The position numbers and the translations under genes are program-made. The notes under the pieces are model-generated. The model worked only from the letters and a program-made list of their open reading frames with translations. It made no database searches and was not told the DNA's origin. Below are positions 25,139 through 34,230 of a stretch of 64,000 nucleotides of DNA, piece after piece. Within the stretch, counting starts at the first letter, position 1; the number at the start of each line of letters is the position of its first letter. Origin of the DNA: an uncultured Eubacteriales bacterium (GTDB lineage Bacteria > Bacillota > Clostridia > Lachnospirales > Lachnospiraceae); NCBI GenBank assembly GCA_900548855.1, contig URMF01000007.1, positions 32,683-96,682 on the forward strand. Reading direction: 5' to 3'.

Positions 25139-26017
25139 ATGGGGATAGCAGACAGGAAATTTTGGGAAAGAAATGCAGTGGCAGTGATGGGAATGCTGCT
25201 TTTTGCCGCAGGCGTCAATCTGTTTATTGTACCTGCTGATTTATATAATGGAGGTGTAATGGGAATCAGCCAGATTATCCGTACCTTGCTGGTACGCTAT
25301 CTGCATATCCATTTTGGAAGTACAGATATTGCCGGTATCATCAATTTGATTCTCAATATACCATTGTTTATTTTAGCTTATGTGTCTATCGGGAAAAATT
25401 TTTTTGTGCGGACGGTAGTCTGTGTGCTGAGCCAGACATTGTTTCTGAGTATTCTGCCCATTCCGGATACGCCAATTGTGGGAGATGCACTGACTGCCAG
25501 TATCATTGGCGGAATTATGGCGGGAACCGGTATTGGAATTGCACTGCGTTTTGGCGGTTCTAGTGGGGGAATGGATATCGCAGGAATGTATTTTACAAAA
25601 AAGTATAAGGATTTCAGTGTGGGCAGGGTGTCATTGGCGGTAAATGTGCTGGTTTATGGAATCTGTGCGCTTCTGTTCGGAGTTCAGACCGCTGTTTACA
25701 GTATCATTTATTCCGCTGTCAGCATGTTAATGTCGGATAAAACCCATACCCAGAATATCAATACAGAGGTACTGGTTTTCACGAAGGAGGAGCCGGAGAA
25801 AATCCTGAATTATATCGTGCAGGAATTTAACCGGGATGCCACCTGGTGGGAGGCAAAGGGAGGATACACGGAGAGTAAGACTTATATGATTATTACGGTA
25901 CTGTCAAAATACGAATGCGCCCATTTGAGAAGAGAACTGAGAATGATTGATGAACACGCCTTTGTTGTCGCCAGGGATGGCATAAAAATTGAAGGAAGGT
26001 ATGAAAAGCATTTGTAA
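25139..26017 (+). CDS. YitT family membrane protein (DUF161 + DUF2179)
   Basis: This protein has 292 residues from ATG 25139 with GGAGGGG nine bases before. The N-terminal about 200 residues hold five or six membrane helices (AGVNLFIVPADLYNGGVMG, GIGIALRFGGSSGGMDIAGM). The C-terminal DUF2179 domain is soluble (TYMIITVLSKYECAHLRREL, HAFVVARDG). The family is widespread in Firmicutes; its transport role is unproven. It is transcribed away from the glycerol-1-phosphate dehydrogenase. Confidence 0.9.
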   Translation: MGIADRKFWERNAVAVMGMLLFAAGVNLFIVPADLYNGGVMGISQIIRTLLVRYLHIHFGSTDIAGIINLILNIPLFILAYVSIGKNFFVRTVVCVLSQTLFLSILPIPDTPIVGDALTASIIGGIMAGTGIGIALRFGGSSGGMDIAGMYFTKKYKDFSVGRVSLAVNVLVYGICALLFGVQTAVYSIIYSAVSMLMSDKTHTQNINTEVLVFTKEEPEKILNYIVQEFNRDATWWEAKGGYTESKTYMIITVLSKYECAHLRRELRMIDEHAFVVARDGIKIEGRYEKHL

Positions 26018-26023
26018 TGTGGA

Positions 26024-27430
26024 TTATGAAACAATATTCTGCAGCCAGATTCCCTTCTTTACCAGAATAAATCCCACCACAGATTTAACGATATCCCCTG
26101 CCTGTACCAGAGTATAGATTGCGATTACCGGCAAGGCGGTGAAGTGGCTTAGGGTATATGCAATTACAACACTGACGCACCAGATAAATACACTGTCAAA
26201 CAGGAAGGTGATAATGGTCTTGCCGCCGGAGCGCAGTGTAAAATAACAGGCGTGCAGGAATGCATTTTGCGGCATGAAAATGGCAGTAACCATGATAAAC
26301 TGCTTTGCCAGCAGCTTTGCCTCTGCATTGGTATTGTAAAACCTCGGAAATACCGGAGCCATAATCAGCATAACAAGGGCGGCAGCGGTACAGCAGGCAA
26401 CGGAAAAGGCAATCATCTTATTATCGGTATCTCTCGCCCTCTTCATATCCCCGGCGCCTAACAGCTGTCCCACAATAATGGCTACCGAGTCTCCCAGTGC
26501 GATAAATACAATGTTAAATACATTGTTAATGGTGTTGGATATATTGAGCCCGGCTACCACGTTAAGTCCCCGGACAGAGTAGCACTGGGTAAGCATTGCC
26601 ATACCGGCAGCCCACAGGGTCTCATTTAAGAGGAGGGGAGTTCCCTTTGTCAGTATCTTTTTGACAAGAAATGCAGGAACCTTCAGGGTATGGTAAAGTC
26701 CTTCGGTAAAGGCATTCTTTTCCTTGTGGCGGTGGGTCCATATGACAATAATTAATACCTCCACATAGCGGGAAAGCACGGTAGCAATCGCGGCACCCTG
26801 AACGCCCAGCTTCGGGAATCCAAATTTTCCGTATATTAAAAGGTAGTTAAATACAAGGTTTACAAGGACGGAAATAATACCTGCCTTCATGGGTAGTACC
26901 GTTTCCCCGCATTCCCGTAGGGTGCTGGCATAGACCTGTCCCAGCATAAATGCAGGAAGCCCAATCAGCATAATCATCAGATACTGTCTGCCATACATAA
27001 GTGTTGCTGCGGCATCCGTGGAGCTTGCTTCGCCCTTTAGATACATTTGAATCAGGGAGGAACCTGCTGTTAAAAACAACATAATTGTAATCGCCGTAAG
27101 CAGTGCTGCCATCCAGAGCTTAAACCGGAAGGTATTGCGTACACCTTCTGTATCATTTTGTCCAAAATACTGTGCAGTAAAAATACCGGCACCGGAAACA
27201 CCGCCGAAAATGCACAGATTGTATACGAAAATCAGCTGGTTTACAATGGCAGCGCCGGACATCTGCTCGGTTCCAATCTGTCCCACCATTATGTTATCTA
27301 AAAGTCCCACAAAATTAGTGATTCCATTCTGAAGCATAATTGGTACGGCAACTGTCAGTACCATTTTATAAAATTGTTTGTCGCCAATAAAACGACTAAA
27401 AAATCTCTGTTTTTTCGTAGTAGTTTTCAT
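26024..27430 (-). CDS. MATE family multidrug/cation efflux transporter
   Basis: This 468-residue protein has twelve membrane helices and the usual MATE length. N-terminal signatures are VAVPIMLQNGITNFVGLLDNIMVGQIGTEQMSG; the internal repeat begins LLLNETLWAAGMAMLTQCY. Such proteins export drugs or metabolites with Na+ or H+ influx. The start region is shared with three TTTGTTTAG repeats that also face the divergent two-component system, so it may be under the same control. Confidence 0.92.
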   Translation of the reverse strand: MKTTTKKQRFFSRFIGDKQFYKMVLTVAVPIMLQNGITNFVGLLDNIMVGQIGTEQMSGAAIVNQLIFVYNLCIFGGVSGAGIFTAQYFGQNDTEGVRNTFRFKLWMAALLTAITIMLFLTAGSSLIQMYLKGEASSTDAAATLMYGRQYLMIMLIGLPAFMLGQVYASTLRECGETVLPMKAGIISVLVNLVFNYLLIYGKFGFPKLGVQGAAIATVLSRYVEVLIIVIWTHRHKEKNAFTEGLYHTLKVPAFLVKKILTKGTPLLLNETLWAAGMAMLTQCYSVRGLNVVAGLNISNTINNVFNIVFIALGDSVAIIVGQLLGAGDMKRARDTDNKMIAFSVACCTAAALVMLIMAPVFPRFYNTNAEAKLLAKQFIMVTAIFMPQNAFLHACYFTLRSGGKTIITFLFDSVFIWCVSVVIAYTLSHFTALPVIAIYTLVQAGDIVKSVVGFILVKKGIWLQNIVS

Positions 27431-27534
27431 TTTCTTTCTCCTGTTGCATGAATTTCCTGTTCCGCTGATAGCTGAACGGAATAAAATGTGTTAAATGCTA
27501 ATCTACTATAATTAGAGAGGAAATGCAACCATTT

Positions 27535-27593
27535 TTTGTTTAGGATTTGTTTAGCTTTTATACCGGTTTTTGTTTAGCTCTGTGATTTACAAT
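27535..27593 (+). promoter_or_regulatory. Triple TTTGTTTAG operator and -10 of the two-component operon
   Basis: TTTGTTTAG occurs at 27535, 27546 and 27569 (spacings 11 and 23 bases). A TACAAT -10 candidate lies at 27588-27593, eleven bases after the third copy. Direct repeats at one and two helical turns are typical of OmpR-type regulators. The same layout recurs at 30565-30623. The site lies between the minus-strand MATE gene and the kinase gene. Confidence 0.7.
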
Positions 27594-27657
27594 AGGGATA
27601 CTGTATTTCTGTGAGGCATATTGCACTTATGACAGACTGGGGTATAATAAGGATATG

Positions 27658-27733
27658 ATGTCAGGTGCTTGGGAAACTCTTTATTTTGTACAACGTGCGG
27701 TTTTAAACAAAAAGTTTCCCAAGCACCTGACAT
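27658..27733. repeat. 76-bp element with perfect 21-bp inverted ends (MITE-like or 5'-UTR hairpin)
   Basis: Positions 27658-27678 are exactly complementary to 27713-27733. The arms contain GTGCTTGGGAAACT, and the centre includes a TTTTGT/ACAAAA pair and TTGTACAA. It ends 25 bases before the kinase start, so it must be in that gene's 5' UTR. Related arm sequence (TTGCGAAACTCT) occurs at 33450 and 63944, which suggests a dispersed family. No T-tail follows. Confidence 0.6.
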
Positions 27734-27758
27734 GGAGGGTCGTGAAAGGAGCGGGCAG

Positions 27759-28943
27759 ATGAAGAAAAAAACGGTAAAAAGGACAATTTTTGTCTCAAAT
27801 GCTTTAATGATACTGGCAACACTGGCGCTGCTTCTGGTTATAAATCTAGGGGTGGTAAAAATATATTGGGAATCCATTGAGCGGAAGTGGGAGGCTTCCA
27901 TGGTGACCATAACAGAGGCCGCCAACGTGGAGGATATGCTGGAGGAGTGGACGGTTCACCAAAATTCCTTTATTCTGCTGTTGTTTATCGATGCGTTTTT
28001 CTGTATAGCCGCATTTATTATTGCCAGCTCTTTTTTTACAAGGAATCTGGTACGGTATATTATGAAACCGCTGGATGCACTGGGAGATGGGGCAAAAAGG
28101 ATTCAGGAGAACATACTGACAGAGGAGATTGTCTATTCGGGAGATGTGGAATTTGAGACCATATGCGATACCTTTAACGGGATGCAGGCGCACATTTTAG
28201 AAGAGCAGGAAAAGAACCGGAAGTATGAGAAGGCGAGGAATGACATGATTGCGGGAATTTCTCATGATTTGCGGACTCCATTGACTGCCATCCGGGGAAC
28301 TATTAAGGGACTGCTGGATGGGATTGCCGGTACACCGGAGCGGCAGGATAAATTTCTTGAAACGGCATACCGGAGGACGGAGGAGATGAACGTGCTGCTG
28401 GAACGGTTATTTTATGTGTCAAAGCTGGAAACCGGGAATATGCCTCTTAACCTTGTATCCATTGATTTACCTGCATTTATCGACAGCTATGTGAAGGGAA
28501 AGCAGGAATATTTAGAGGAGGCGGAGATTACCGCAGATATCGGAACGGTTACCGGATATGCCAGGGCAGATGCAGAGCAGCTTCAGCGGATTTTTGATAA
28601 TCTGGTGGAAAACAGCAAGAAATACGCAGAAGCAGCGCCGCTGAAAATGAAGCTTACCCTGAGCCATTCGGAGAAGGGATTCTGTATTTGCTTTTCGGAT
28701 AATGGCGTAGGAGTACCAGAGGAAAAATTGCCTTATATTTTTGATGAATTTTATCGCGGAGATGAGTCCCGAAACAAAAAGGAAGGAAATGGACTTGGTC
28801 TGTATATCGTAAAATATCTGATTGAGAGGATGGGTGGCAGCGTCCGGGCAGAAAATGCAGACGGGCTTGCCGTTTATATGGAGATAAAGGAAGGAGACAA
28901 GGAAGATGGCAGAGACGAAACGGATACTGATTGTGGAAGATGA
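27759..28943 (+). CDS. Membrane sensor histidine kinase
   Basis: This protein has 394 residues from ATG 27759 after AAAGGAGC; the longer frame to 27669 would translate the inverted repeat. There are two membrane helices (about 12-32 and 68-90) with a short external loop of about 35 residues, a HAMP-like linker, H-box AGISHDLRTPLTAIRG, N-box DNLVENSKKY, G1 FSDNGVGVPEEK and G2 GNGLGLYIVKYL. So small a sensing loop is typical of intramembrane-sensing kinases that respond to envelope stress. The regulator gene overlaps its 3' end by 38 bases. Confidence 0.92.
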   Translation: MKKKTVKRTIFVSNALMILATLALLLVINLGVVKIYWESIERKWEASMVTITEAANVEDMLEEWTVHQNSFILLLFIDAFFCIAAFIIASSFFTRNLVRYIMKPLDALGDGAKRIQENILTEEIVYSGDVEFETICDTFNGMQAHILEEQEKNRKYEKARNDMIAGISHDLRTPLTAIRGTIKGLLDGIAGTPERQDKFLETAYRRTEEMNVLLERLFYVSKLETGNMPLNLVSIDLPAFIDSYVKGKQEYLEEAEITADIGTVTGYARADAEQLQRIFDNLVENSKKYAEAAPLKMKLTLSHSEKGFCICFSDNGVGVPEEKLPYIFDEFYRGDESRNKKEGNGLGLYIVKYLIERMGGSVRAENADGLAVYMEIKEGDKEDGRDETDTDCGR

Positions 28944-29616
28944 TGCGGACATCAGTATGGTGGAACAGGCCTATCTGGAATCGGCGGGCTTTCTGACGGA
29001 GATTGTGACAGAAGGTGAGAAGGTTTCCGGGCTGCTGGAGGAAGAAAGCTTTGACCTGATTTTGCTGGATTTAATGCTGCCGGGGAAAAGCGGCTATGAA
29101 ATCTGCCGGGAGATACGGGATAAGGTGGATATCCCGATTCTTATGGTTACGGCGAGGACGGAATCGGTGGATAAAGTCAGGGGGCTTGGACTGGGGGCTG
29201 ACGATTATATTGCAAAGCCCTTTGACCCGGCAGAGCTGGTGGCAAGGGTTCATGCGAACCTGCGGCAGTATGAGCGGATGCTTAAGAAGCTTCCGGGGGA
29301 GGAGGCAGAGACACCGGAGGAAATACGGATTCACGATTTACGAATCCTTGTGAACAGCTGGAAGGTTTATAAGGGGGAAAGGGAGATAAAATTTCCCAAC
29401 CGTGAATTTGAACTGTTAAAATTTCTGGCAATGAATCCCAATATTGTATTTTCAAAGGAACAGCTTTTTGAAAAGATATGGGGATATGATTATGTGGGTG
29501 ACAGTGCAACGGTGATGGTGCATATCAACCGGATTCGGGAAAAGATTGAGGATGACAGCAAAAATCCGAAGATTTTAGAGACGGTGTGGGGAGCGGGTTA
29601 CCGCTTGAACCAATAA
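28906..29616 (+). CDS. OmpR/PhoB-type response regulator
   Basis: This protein has 236 residues from ATG 28906 with AAGGAGAC upstream. In the receiver domain, VEDDADIS holds the acidic pair, DLILLDLMLPG the phospho-Asp and KPFDPAELVARV the Lys. The C-terminal winged helix ends in YDYVGDSATVMVHINRIREKIE and VWGAGYRLNQ. It is co-translated with the kinase. The repeated TTTGTTTAR arrays are its best candidate sites, from which it would control its own operon, perhaps the MATE gene, and the DUF368 cluster. Confidence 0.92.
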   Translation: MAETKRILIVEDDADISMVEQAYLESAGFLTEIVTEGEKVSGLLEEESFDLILLDLMLPGKSGYEICREIRDKVDIPILMVTARTESVDKVRGLGLGADDYIAKPFDPAELVARVHANLRQYERMLKKLPGEEAETPEEIRIHDLRILVNSWKVYKGEREIKFPNREFELLKFLAMNPNIVFSKEQLFEKIWGYDYVGDSATVMVHINRIREKIEDDSKNPKILETVWGAGYRLNQ

Positions 29617-29631
29617 TAGGAGAGGAAGAAA

Positions 29632-30543
29632 ATGTGGATTTTTTATGCGATAGGCTCTTCTTTTTTTGCGGGAATTACGGCGGTTCTTGCAAAATGCGGA
29701 ATCAGAAAAACAGATTCGGATGTGGCAACAGCAATCCGTACCATCGTGGTATGGTTGTTTTCATGGCTTATGGTGCTGATTACCGGTACCTGGTCCGGCA
29801 TTACACAGATAGGCGGGAAAACGCTTTTGTTCCTGATTTTATCCGGGCTGGCAACCGGGGCATCCTGGCTGTGTTATTTTCATGCCCTGCAAAAGGGTGA
29901 CATTAACAAGGTGGTGCCCATTGATAAATCCAGTACGGTACTTACAATTCTTTTGGCGCTGATTTTCCTACGGGAAGGGCTTACATGGGGGAAAATAGCA
30001 GCGGCTATTCTGATTGGCGCAGGAACCCTGTTGATGATTTCCAAGGCTCCATCGGATGGGGGAAATGCATCCTCTGGGTATTCCGGTAATGAAGCACAGC
30101 CAGAAGAGCCCCCCCAAAAAAGCAGGGAATGGCTGGTCTATGCGGTTTTATCTGCCGTATTTGCCAGCTTAACCGCAATTTTGGGCAAAATCGGAATTGC
30201 GGGAATCGATTCTAATCTTGGCACAGCCATACGGACAACGGTTGTCCTGCTGATGGCGTGGCTGATGGTGTTTTTCGCCGGAAAGCAGCGGGAGGTGAAA
30301 GAGATAGAGAAAAGGGAACTTGGATTTATTGTGTTGTCCGGACTGGCAACGGGAGCGTCTTGGCTATGCTATTATCGGGCCTTACAGGATGGACCCGCCA
30401 GTGCGGTTGTTCCCATAGATAAACTAAGTATTCTTGTCACCATTCTTTTTTCCAGAATTGTATTTCATGAAAGGCTGGCAAGGAAGGCAGCTATCGGGCT
30501 TTGCTGTATTCTTGCCGGTACGATAATACTGGCGGTTATATAG
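29632..30543 (+). CDS. EamA/DMT-family transporter
   Basis: This 303-residue protein starts after AGGAGAGG, 15 bases past the regulator. Two EamA repeats of about 140 residues each show ten helices. Both repeats carry the phrase SGLATGASWLCYxxALQ and a VVPIDK segment, a clear internal duplication. A hydrophilic linker (about 137-165) lies between. The DMT family exports metabolites; the substrate is unknown. Being third in the two-component operon, it is probably induced with it. Confidence 0.9.
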   Translation: MWIFYAIGSSFFAGITAVLAKCGIRKTDSDVATAIRTIVVWLFSWLMVLITGTWSGITQIGGKTLLFLILSGLATGASWLCYFHALQKGDINKVVPIDKSSTVLTILLALIFLREGLTWGKIAAAILIGAGTLLMISKAPSDGGNASSGYSGNEAQPEEPPQKSREWLVYAVLSAVFASLTAILGKIGIAGIDSNLGTAIRTTVVLLMAWLMVFFAGKQREVKEIEKRELGFIVLSGLATGASWLCYYRALQDGPASAVVPIDKLSILVTILFSRIVFHERLARKAAIGLCCILAGTIILAVI

Positions 30544-30564
30544 AGGGTTTTATCAAATTTAAAT

Positions 30565-30623
30565 ATTGTTTAGGTTTTGTTTAAGAAATTACCTCCTGTT
30601 TGTTTAATGCAGGCTGTTAAGAT
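30565..30623 (+). promoter_or_regulatory. Triple TTGTTTAR operator and -10 upstream of the DUF368 gene
   Basis: ATTGTTTAG (30565), TTTGTTTAA (30576) and TTTGTTTAA (30599) repeat with spacings of 11 and 23 bases. TAAGAT at 30618-30623 sits eleven bases after the last copy. This is the same geometry as at 27535-27593, so both are probably bound by the 28906 regulator. Confidence 0.7.
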
Positions 30624-30696
30624 GATTTTCAGGATAAACGTTTATAGACGTTTTCGGATATGCTTGACAGCAGAAAACAAATAGGAGGTTTTTATT

Positions 30697-31626
30697 ATGA
30701 TAAAAGAAGGAATCAATGGATTTTGTATGGCACTGGCAGACAGCGTGCCGGGAGTATCGGGAGGAACAGTTGCCTTTATCATGGGGTTTTATGATAAATT
30801 TATCAGTTCTATTCATAATCTCGTCTTTGGAAAAATGGAGGAAAAGAAAGGGGCTGTCGGTTATCTGGCAAAGCTTGGGGCTGGCTGGGCGGCAGGAATG
30901 GTTTTGGCGGTACTGGTGCTGTCTGCACTATTTGAAAGCCGTATATATACCGTAAGTTCCCTGTTTATCGGATTGATTGCAGGTTCTATTCCACTGATTA
31001 TAAAAGAGGAAAGGCAGAGCTTCCGGGAGGTGGGAAAAGGCATTTTCTTCTGTATTCTGGGGCTTGTGCTTGTTGTGGGGATTACGCTGCTGAATGGGAA
31101 AACAGGGGTAACTTCCATGGACTTGAGTCAGTTTTCCATGGGACTGGGGGTTAAGTTGTTTTTTATCGGAATGATTGCAATATCTGCAATGTTTCTTCCA
31201 GGAATATCCGGCTCTACTCTGCTTTTGATTTTTGGGGCATATATACCAGTAATATCTGCAGTGCGTGGACTTCTGGGATTGGATTTTTCCTATATTCCCG
31301 GGTTGATGTTTTTTGGCTTGGGCGTATTGACGGGAGCTGCCACCGTGGTGAAGGGTATTAAGGTCTGTCTTGAAAAATTCCGCCCTCAGGCGGTGTATGC
31401 CATTCTTGGAATGATGCTTGGCTCCTTTTATGCGATTATTCAGGGACCGGCCACATTAGAGATACCGAAGGCAGCGGTAAATCCGGGAAATTTCCAGATT
31501 GCAGCCTGTCTGGCCGGGGCGGCGCTGGTGATTGGGATGCAGATAGCTTCTGTGAAGCTTGTCAGGAAAAATAAGGGTGTAATTACATTTCAGAAAAGGA
31601 GTGAAAAGCATGGAAATAGAGTTTAA
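30697..31626 (+). CDS. DUF368 polytopic membrane protein, probable undecaprenyl-phosphate transporter
   Basis: This 309-residue protein starts at ATG 30697 after AGGAGG. The start GFCMALADSVPGVSGGTVAFIMGFYD and the internal MFLPGISGSTLLLIFGAY are the two inverted PG(V/I)SG hairpins of DUF368. There are eight to nine helices. Work on this family (PopT) assigns it, with DedA proteins, to returning the lipid carrier undecaprenyl phosphate across the membrane. The next genes (PAP2 phosphatase, glycosyltransferases, TVP38/DedA-like) fit that. Its own TTGTTTAR operator implies control by the nearby two-component system. Confidence 0.9.
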   Translation: MIKEGINGFCMALADSVPGVSGGTVAFIMGFYDKFISSIHNLVFGKMEEKKGAVGYLAKLGAGWAAGMVLAVLVLSALFESRIYTVSSLFIGLIAGSIPLIIKEERQSFREVGKGIFFCILGLVLVVGITLLNGKTGVTSMDLSQFSMGLGVKLFFIGMIAISAMFLPGISGSTLLLIFGAYIPVISAVRGLLGLDFSYIPGLMFFGLGVLTGAATVVKGIKVCLEKFRPQAVYAILGMMLGSFYAIIQGPATLEIPKAAVNPGNFQIAACLAGAALVIGMQIASVKLVRKNKGVITFQKRSEKHGNRV

Positions 31627-32245
31627 GATTTTGGACTGGATACAAAGTATGCACACTCCGGTTGGAGATGCGGTTATGTGTTTTATTACAAGGCTGGGGG
31701 ATGGAGGAATCGTCTGGATTGTACTGGCGGTTATATTGCTGTTGATACCGGGGAAATCCTATAGAAGCGTACCTGTATGGCCGTTTGGCGAAAATATGGG
31801 AAAATCCCGTAAAGGCATATCTGGGTGGCTGACCAGTTGGGATACAAGGAGAACTGGAATGATATTGCTGGCAGCATTATGTGTGGATATTATCCTGTGT
31901 AACGGCATTTTAAAAAATCTGTTTTGCAGGATAAGGCCATGTGATGTGAATACTTCTATTCAGCTTCTGATTGCAAGGCCGGATGATTTTTCTTTTCCGT
32001 CAGGACATACGGCTGCCTCCTTCGCGGCAGTGGCGGCGCTTTATTTTTCAGGGGATAAAAGCTTGTGGAAGCCAGCACTGGTGCTTGCGTTTTGGATTGC
32101 ATTTTCAAGACTGTATCTGTATGTACATTATCCAACGGATATCTTAGGGGGAATTTTGACCGGGTGCGTAGCGGGATATGTCGGATACAGGATAGTAGGG
32201 AAGCTGGAACAACAGAGAAAGGGGATGACAAAATGCCAGTTGTGA
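31610..32245 (+). CDS. PAP2-family membrane phosphatase
   Basis: This protein has 211 residues from ATG 31610 after AAAGGAG, overlapping the DUF368 gene by 17 bases. The three phosphatase motifs are intact: K-x6-RP (KNLFCRIRP), FPSGHTAAS, and SRLYLYVHYPTD. There are five to six helices. In this context it may dephosphorylate undecaprenyl pyrophosphate or a phosphatidyl lipid on the outer face of the membrane. The substrate is inferred from neighbours only. Confidence 0.92.
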   Translation: MEIEFKILDWIQSMHTPVGDAVMCFITRLGDGGIVWIVLAVILLLIPGKSYRSVPVWPFGENMGKSRKGISGWLTSWDTRRTGMILLAALCVDIILCNGILKNLFCRIRPCDVNTSIQLLIARPDDFSFPSGHTAASFAAVAALYFSGDKSLWKPALVLAFWIAFSRLYLYVHYPTDILGGILTGCVAGYVGYRIVGKLEQQRKGMTKCQL

Positions 32246-33309
32246 TTATACCGGTTTATAAACCAGATAAAACGCTAATAGCAATTGCAAATAAGCTTTG
32301 GGAATACGGATGCCGGATTATTCTGGTAGATGATGGAAGCGGGGAAGAATACCAGCCGGTTTTTGATAAAGTAAGGGATATTTGCATCATTTTAAGGCAT
32401 TCGGAAAATTGTGGGAAAGGCGCTGCGATAAAAACGGCACTATTCTATGTGAAGGAAGAAATATGGGATAGTGACATAATCGGAGTTATGGATGCCGATG
32501 GACAGCATATGCCGGAGGATATGATAAAACTTTTAGTATTTGCGGAAGCTCATAAAAATGCCATGGTGCTTGGAGTGAGAGCTGTGGGAAAGGATATGCC
32601 CCTAAAATCCAGATTGGGAAATCAGATTACAAGGAAAGTTTTCCAATTTGCCAGTGGAGTGGAGGTGTCAGATACACAGACAGGCTTGAGGGCATTCAGT
32701 CGGGATTTACTGCCGGGTTTGCTTTCCGTAGAAGGAGACAGGTACGAATATGAGATGAATGTATTGATGGCATTGGCAAGGGCGGGTATTCCCATTAAAG
32801 AAATTCCGATTCATACAATTTACCGGGACGAGAATAATTCAAATTCTCATTTCAGAGCGGTGCGGGACTCCTTAAGGATTTATAAGGATATTTTGAAATT
32901 TACGCTGTGTTCCTTTTCAAGCTTTCTTGTGGATTATCTTTTGTTCTTTATCCTTATGATATGCCTGCCGCATACGGGAGGATGGGTGTTTACAGCCAAT
33001 ATATTGGCGAGAGCAGTCAGTGCTTTTTATAATTACAGTATGAATTGCCGTTTTGTATTTCATACAGACAGAAAGGCAGGAACTGCGGTTCATTATTTTG
33101 CACTGGCAGTATTCATTTTTGTTATGAATAATGTGGCTTTGGAAATGCTTGTGCAGGTTTTTCATTTTTCCGTATATCCGGCAAAGCTGTTTACGGAGTG
33201 CCTGTTGTTTTTCCTTAGCTGGCTGATACAAAGCGTTGTCATTTTCAGAAAAGAAAAGGGATTAGGCATGAAAGCTCATAGCTGTATGAGAAGAAGGGCT
33301 GAGGCATGA
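32233..33309 (+). CDS. GT2 glycosyltransferase with C-terminal GtrA membrane domain
   Basis: This protein has 358 residues from ATG 32233, overlapping the PAP2 gene by 13 bases. In the GT-A domain, IIPVYKPD is the nucleotide strand, LVDDGSG follows, and VMDADGQH is the DxD metal site. Residues about 225-345 hold four helices of GtrA type (FLVDYLLFFILM, ARAVSAFYNYSMNCRFVF). Such fusions make polyprenyl-phosphate sugars and flip them for surface glycosylation. Sharing an operon with carrier-recycling genes supports that role. Confidence 0.9.
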   Translation: MPVVIIPVYKPDKTLIAIANKLWEYGCRIILVDDGSGEEYQPVFDKVRDICIILRHSENCGKGAAIKTALFYVKEEIWDSDIIGVMDADGQHMPEDMIKLLVFAEAHKNAMVLGVRAVGKDMPLKSRLGNQITRKVFQFASGVEVSDTQTGLRAFSRDLLPGLLSVEGDRYEYEMNVLMALARAGIPIKEIPIHTIYRDENNSNSHFRAVRDSLRIYKDILKFTLCSFSSFLVDYLLFFILMICLPHTGGWVFTANILARAVSAFYNYSMNCRFVFHTDRKAGTAVHYFALAVFIFVMNNVALEMLVQVFHFSVYPAKLFTECLLFFLSWLIQSVVIFRKEKGLGMKAHSCMRRRAEA

Positions 33310-33442
33310 AAAATAATTCGGGGAACAAAGTTGAGGATGGAATATTTTTTTGATTGTGAAGAATTTCTTAAGTTCAGCAAAAGGTGAAGAATTTGCCGAA
33401 AAGTATTCGTTTCTATTTAAGGAGCATGAAGAGAGAGGATGC

Positions 33443-33549
33443 AGGCAATTGCGAAACTCTGTCTGGTGTAGAATATGTTATGCACTCCAACATTATTTTA
33501 GTATATATTCATAACTTATACTTCAAAATAAGGAGTTTCGCAATTGCCT
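33443..33549. repeat. 107-bp element with perfect 17-bp inverted ends (MITE-like)
   Basis: AGGCAATTGCGAAACTC (33443-33459) is matched by its complement at 33533-33549, with an AT-rich interior of 73 bases and no gene. The inner end TTGCGAAACTCTGT recurs at 63944. Just upstream (33310-33442) is non-coding with a direct repeat of GTGAAGAATTT and a short start-less open run (IVKNFLSSAKGEEFAEKY) that may be the remnant of another gene. The element splits the envelope cluster. Confidence 0.65.
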
Positions 33550-33581
33550 AGAAAGTGGATAGGAAGACAGGAGGGATAAAG

Positions 33582-34187
33582 TTGAAACAAGTGATAGAAT
33601 GGATAATCCGGCACAAAAAAATAATAGAGGTGGCTGCATGGCTTTTATTTTTCATCTTTGTATTATGGGGATGGAGCCAGGGTATATTTTCTGACACAGG
33701 AAAATTGGAAAAGCTTCTGAAGGCAAGCGGTGTGCTGGCACCTGTCCTCTTTGTGGTTGTACAGGCAGTACAGGTGGTGATACCCATTCTTCCGGGAGCA
33801 GTGGGCTGTGTATTTGGAGTTGTATTTTTCGGAAGCTTTTGGGGCTTTGTCCTGAACTATACAGGTATCTGTATCGGCTCTGTCTGTGCCTTTATTCTGG
33901 CTAGAAGATATGGCACCCTATTTGTCCGGAATATGACAGGCTCTAAATTCTATGACAAATATGAGAAATTTTTAGAGCAGGAAAAACGGTTTGAAAAATT
34001 GTTTGCACTGTTGATTTTTTTGCCGGTGGCACCGGATGATTTCCTTTGTTATCTTGCCGGGGTAAGCAGTATGACGCTTTCAAGGTTTACCGCCATCATT
34101 CTTTTGGGGAAGCCTGCAACTATTTTTCTGTACAGCATGGGGCTCAATCAGGTATTGCAGTACGCGGTGGCAAATTTTATGGCATAG
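33582..34187 (+). CDS. TVP38/TMEM64 (DedA/SNARE-associated) membrane protein
   Basis: This protein has 201 residues from TTG 33582 after GGAGGG; GTG 33555 lies in the repeat flank. VVQAVQVVIPILPGAVGCVFGVVFFG and FLPVAPDDFLCYLAGVSSM are the two conserved half-hairpins of the DedA superfamily. There are five to six helices. DedA members carry undecaprenyl phosphate or other lipids across the membrane. Together with the DUF368 protein, the cluster encodes both known classes of carrier recycler. Confidence 0.9.
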   Translation: MKQVIEWIIRHKKIIEVAAWLLFFIFVLWGWSQGIFSDTGKLEKLLKASGVLAPVLFVVVQAVQVVIPILPGAVGCVFGVVFFGSFWGFVLNYTGICIGSVCAFILARRYGTLFVRNMTGSKFYDKYEKFLEQEKRFEKLFALLIFLPVAPDDFLCYLAGVSSMTLSRFTAIILLGKPATIFLYSMGLNQVLQYAVANFMA

Positions 34188-34230
34188 GAACAGTAGACAA
34201 AAGAATTTTAAGCACTTAGGAGGTTGGGCG

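Noticed and set aside
27658..27733. 21-bp inverted repeat as a transcription terminator
   Set aside because: No T-run follows on either strand and it lies within the leader of the kinase gene, downstream of its probable promoter.
32065..32232. N-terminal extension of the GT2 glycosyltransferase
   Set aside because: It reads the PAP2 gene in another frame; the GT-A fold begins at MPVVIIPVYKPD from 32233.
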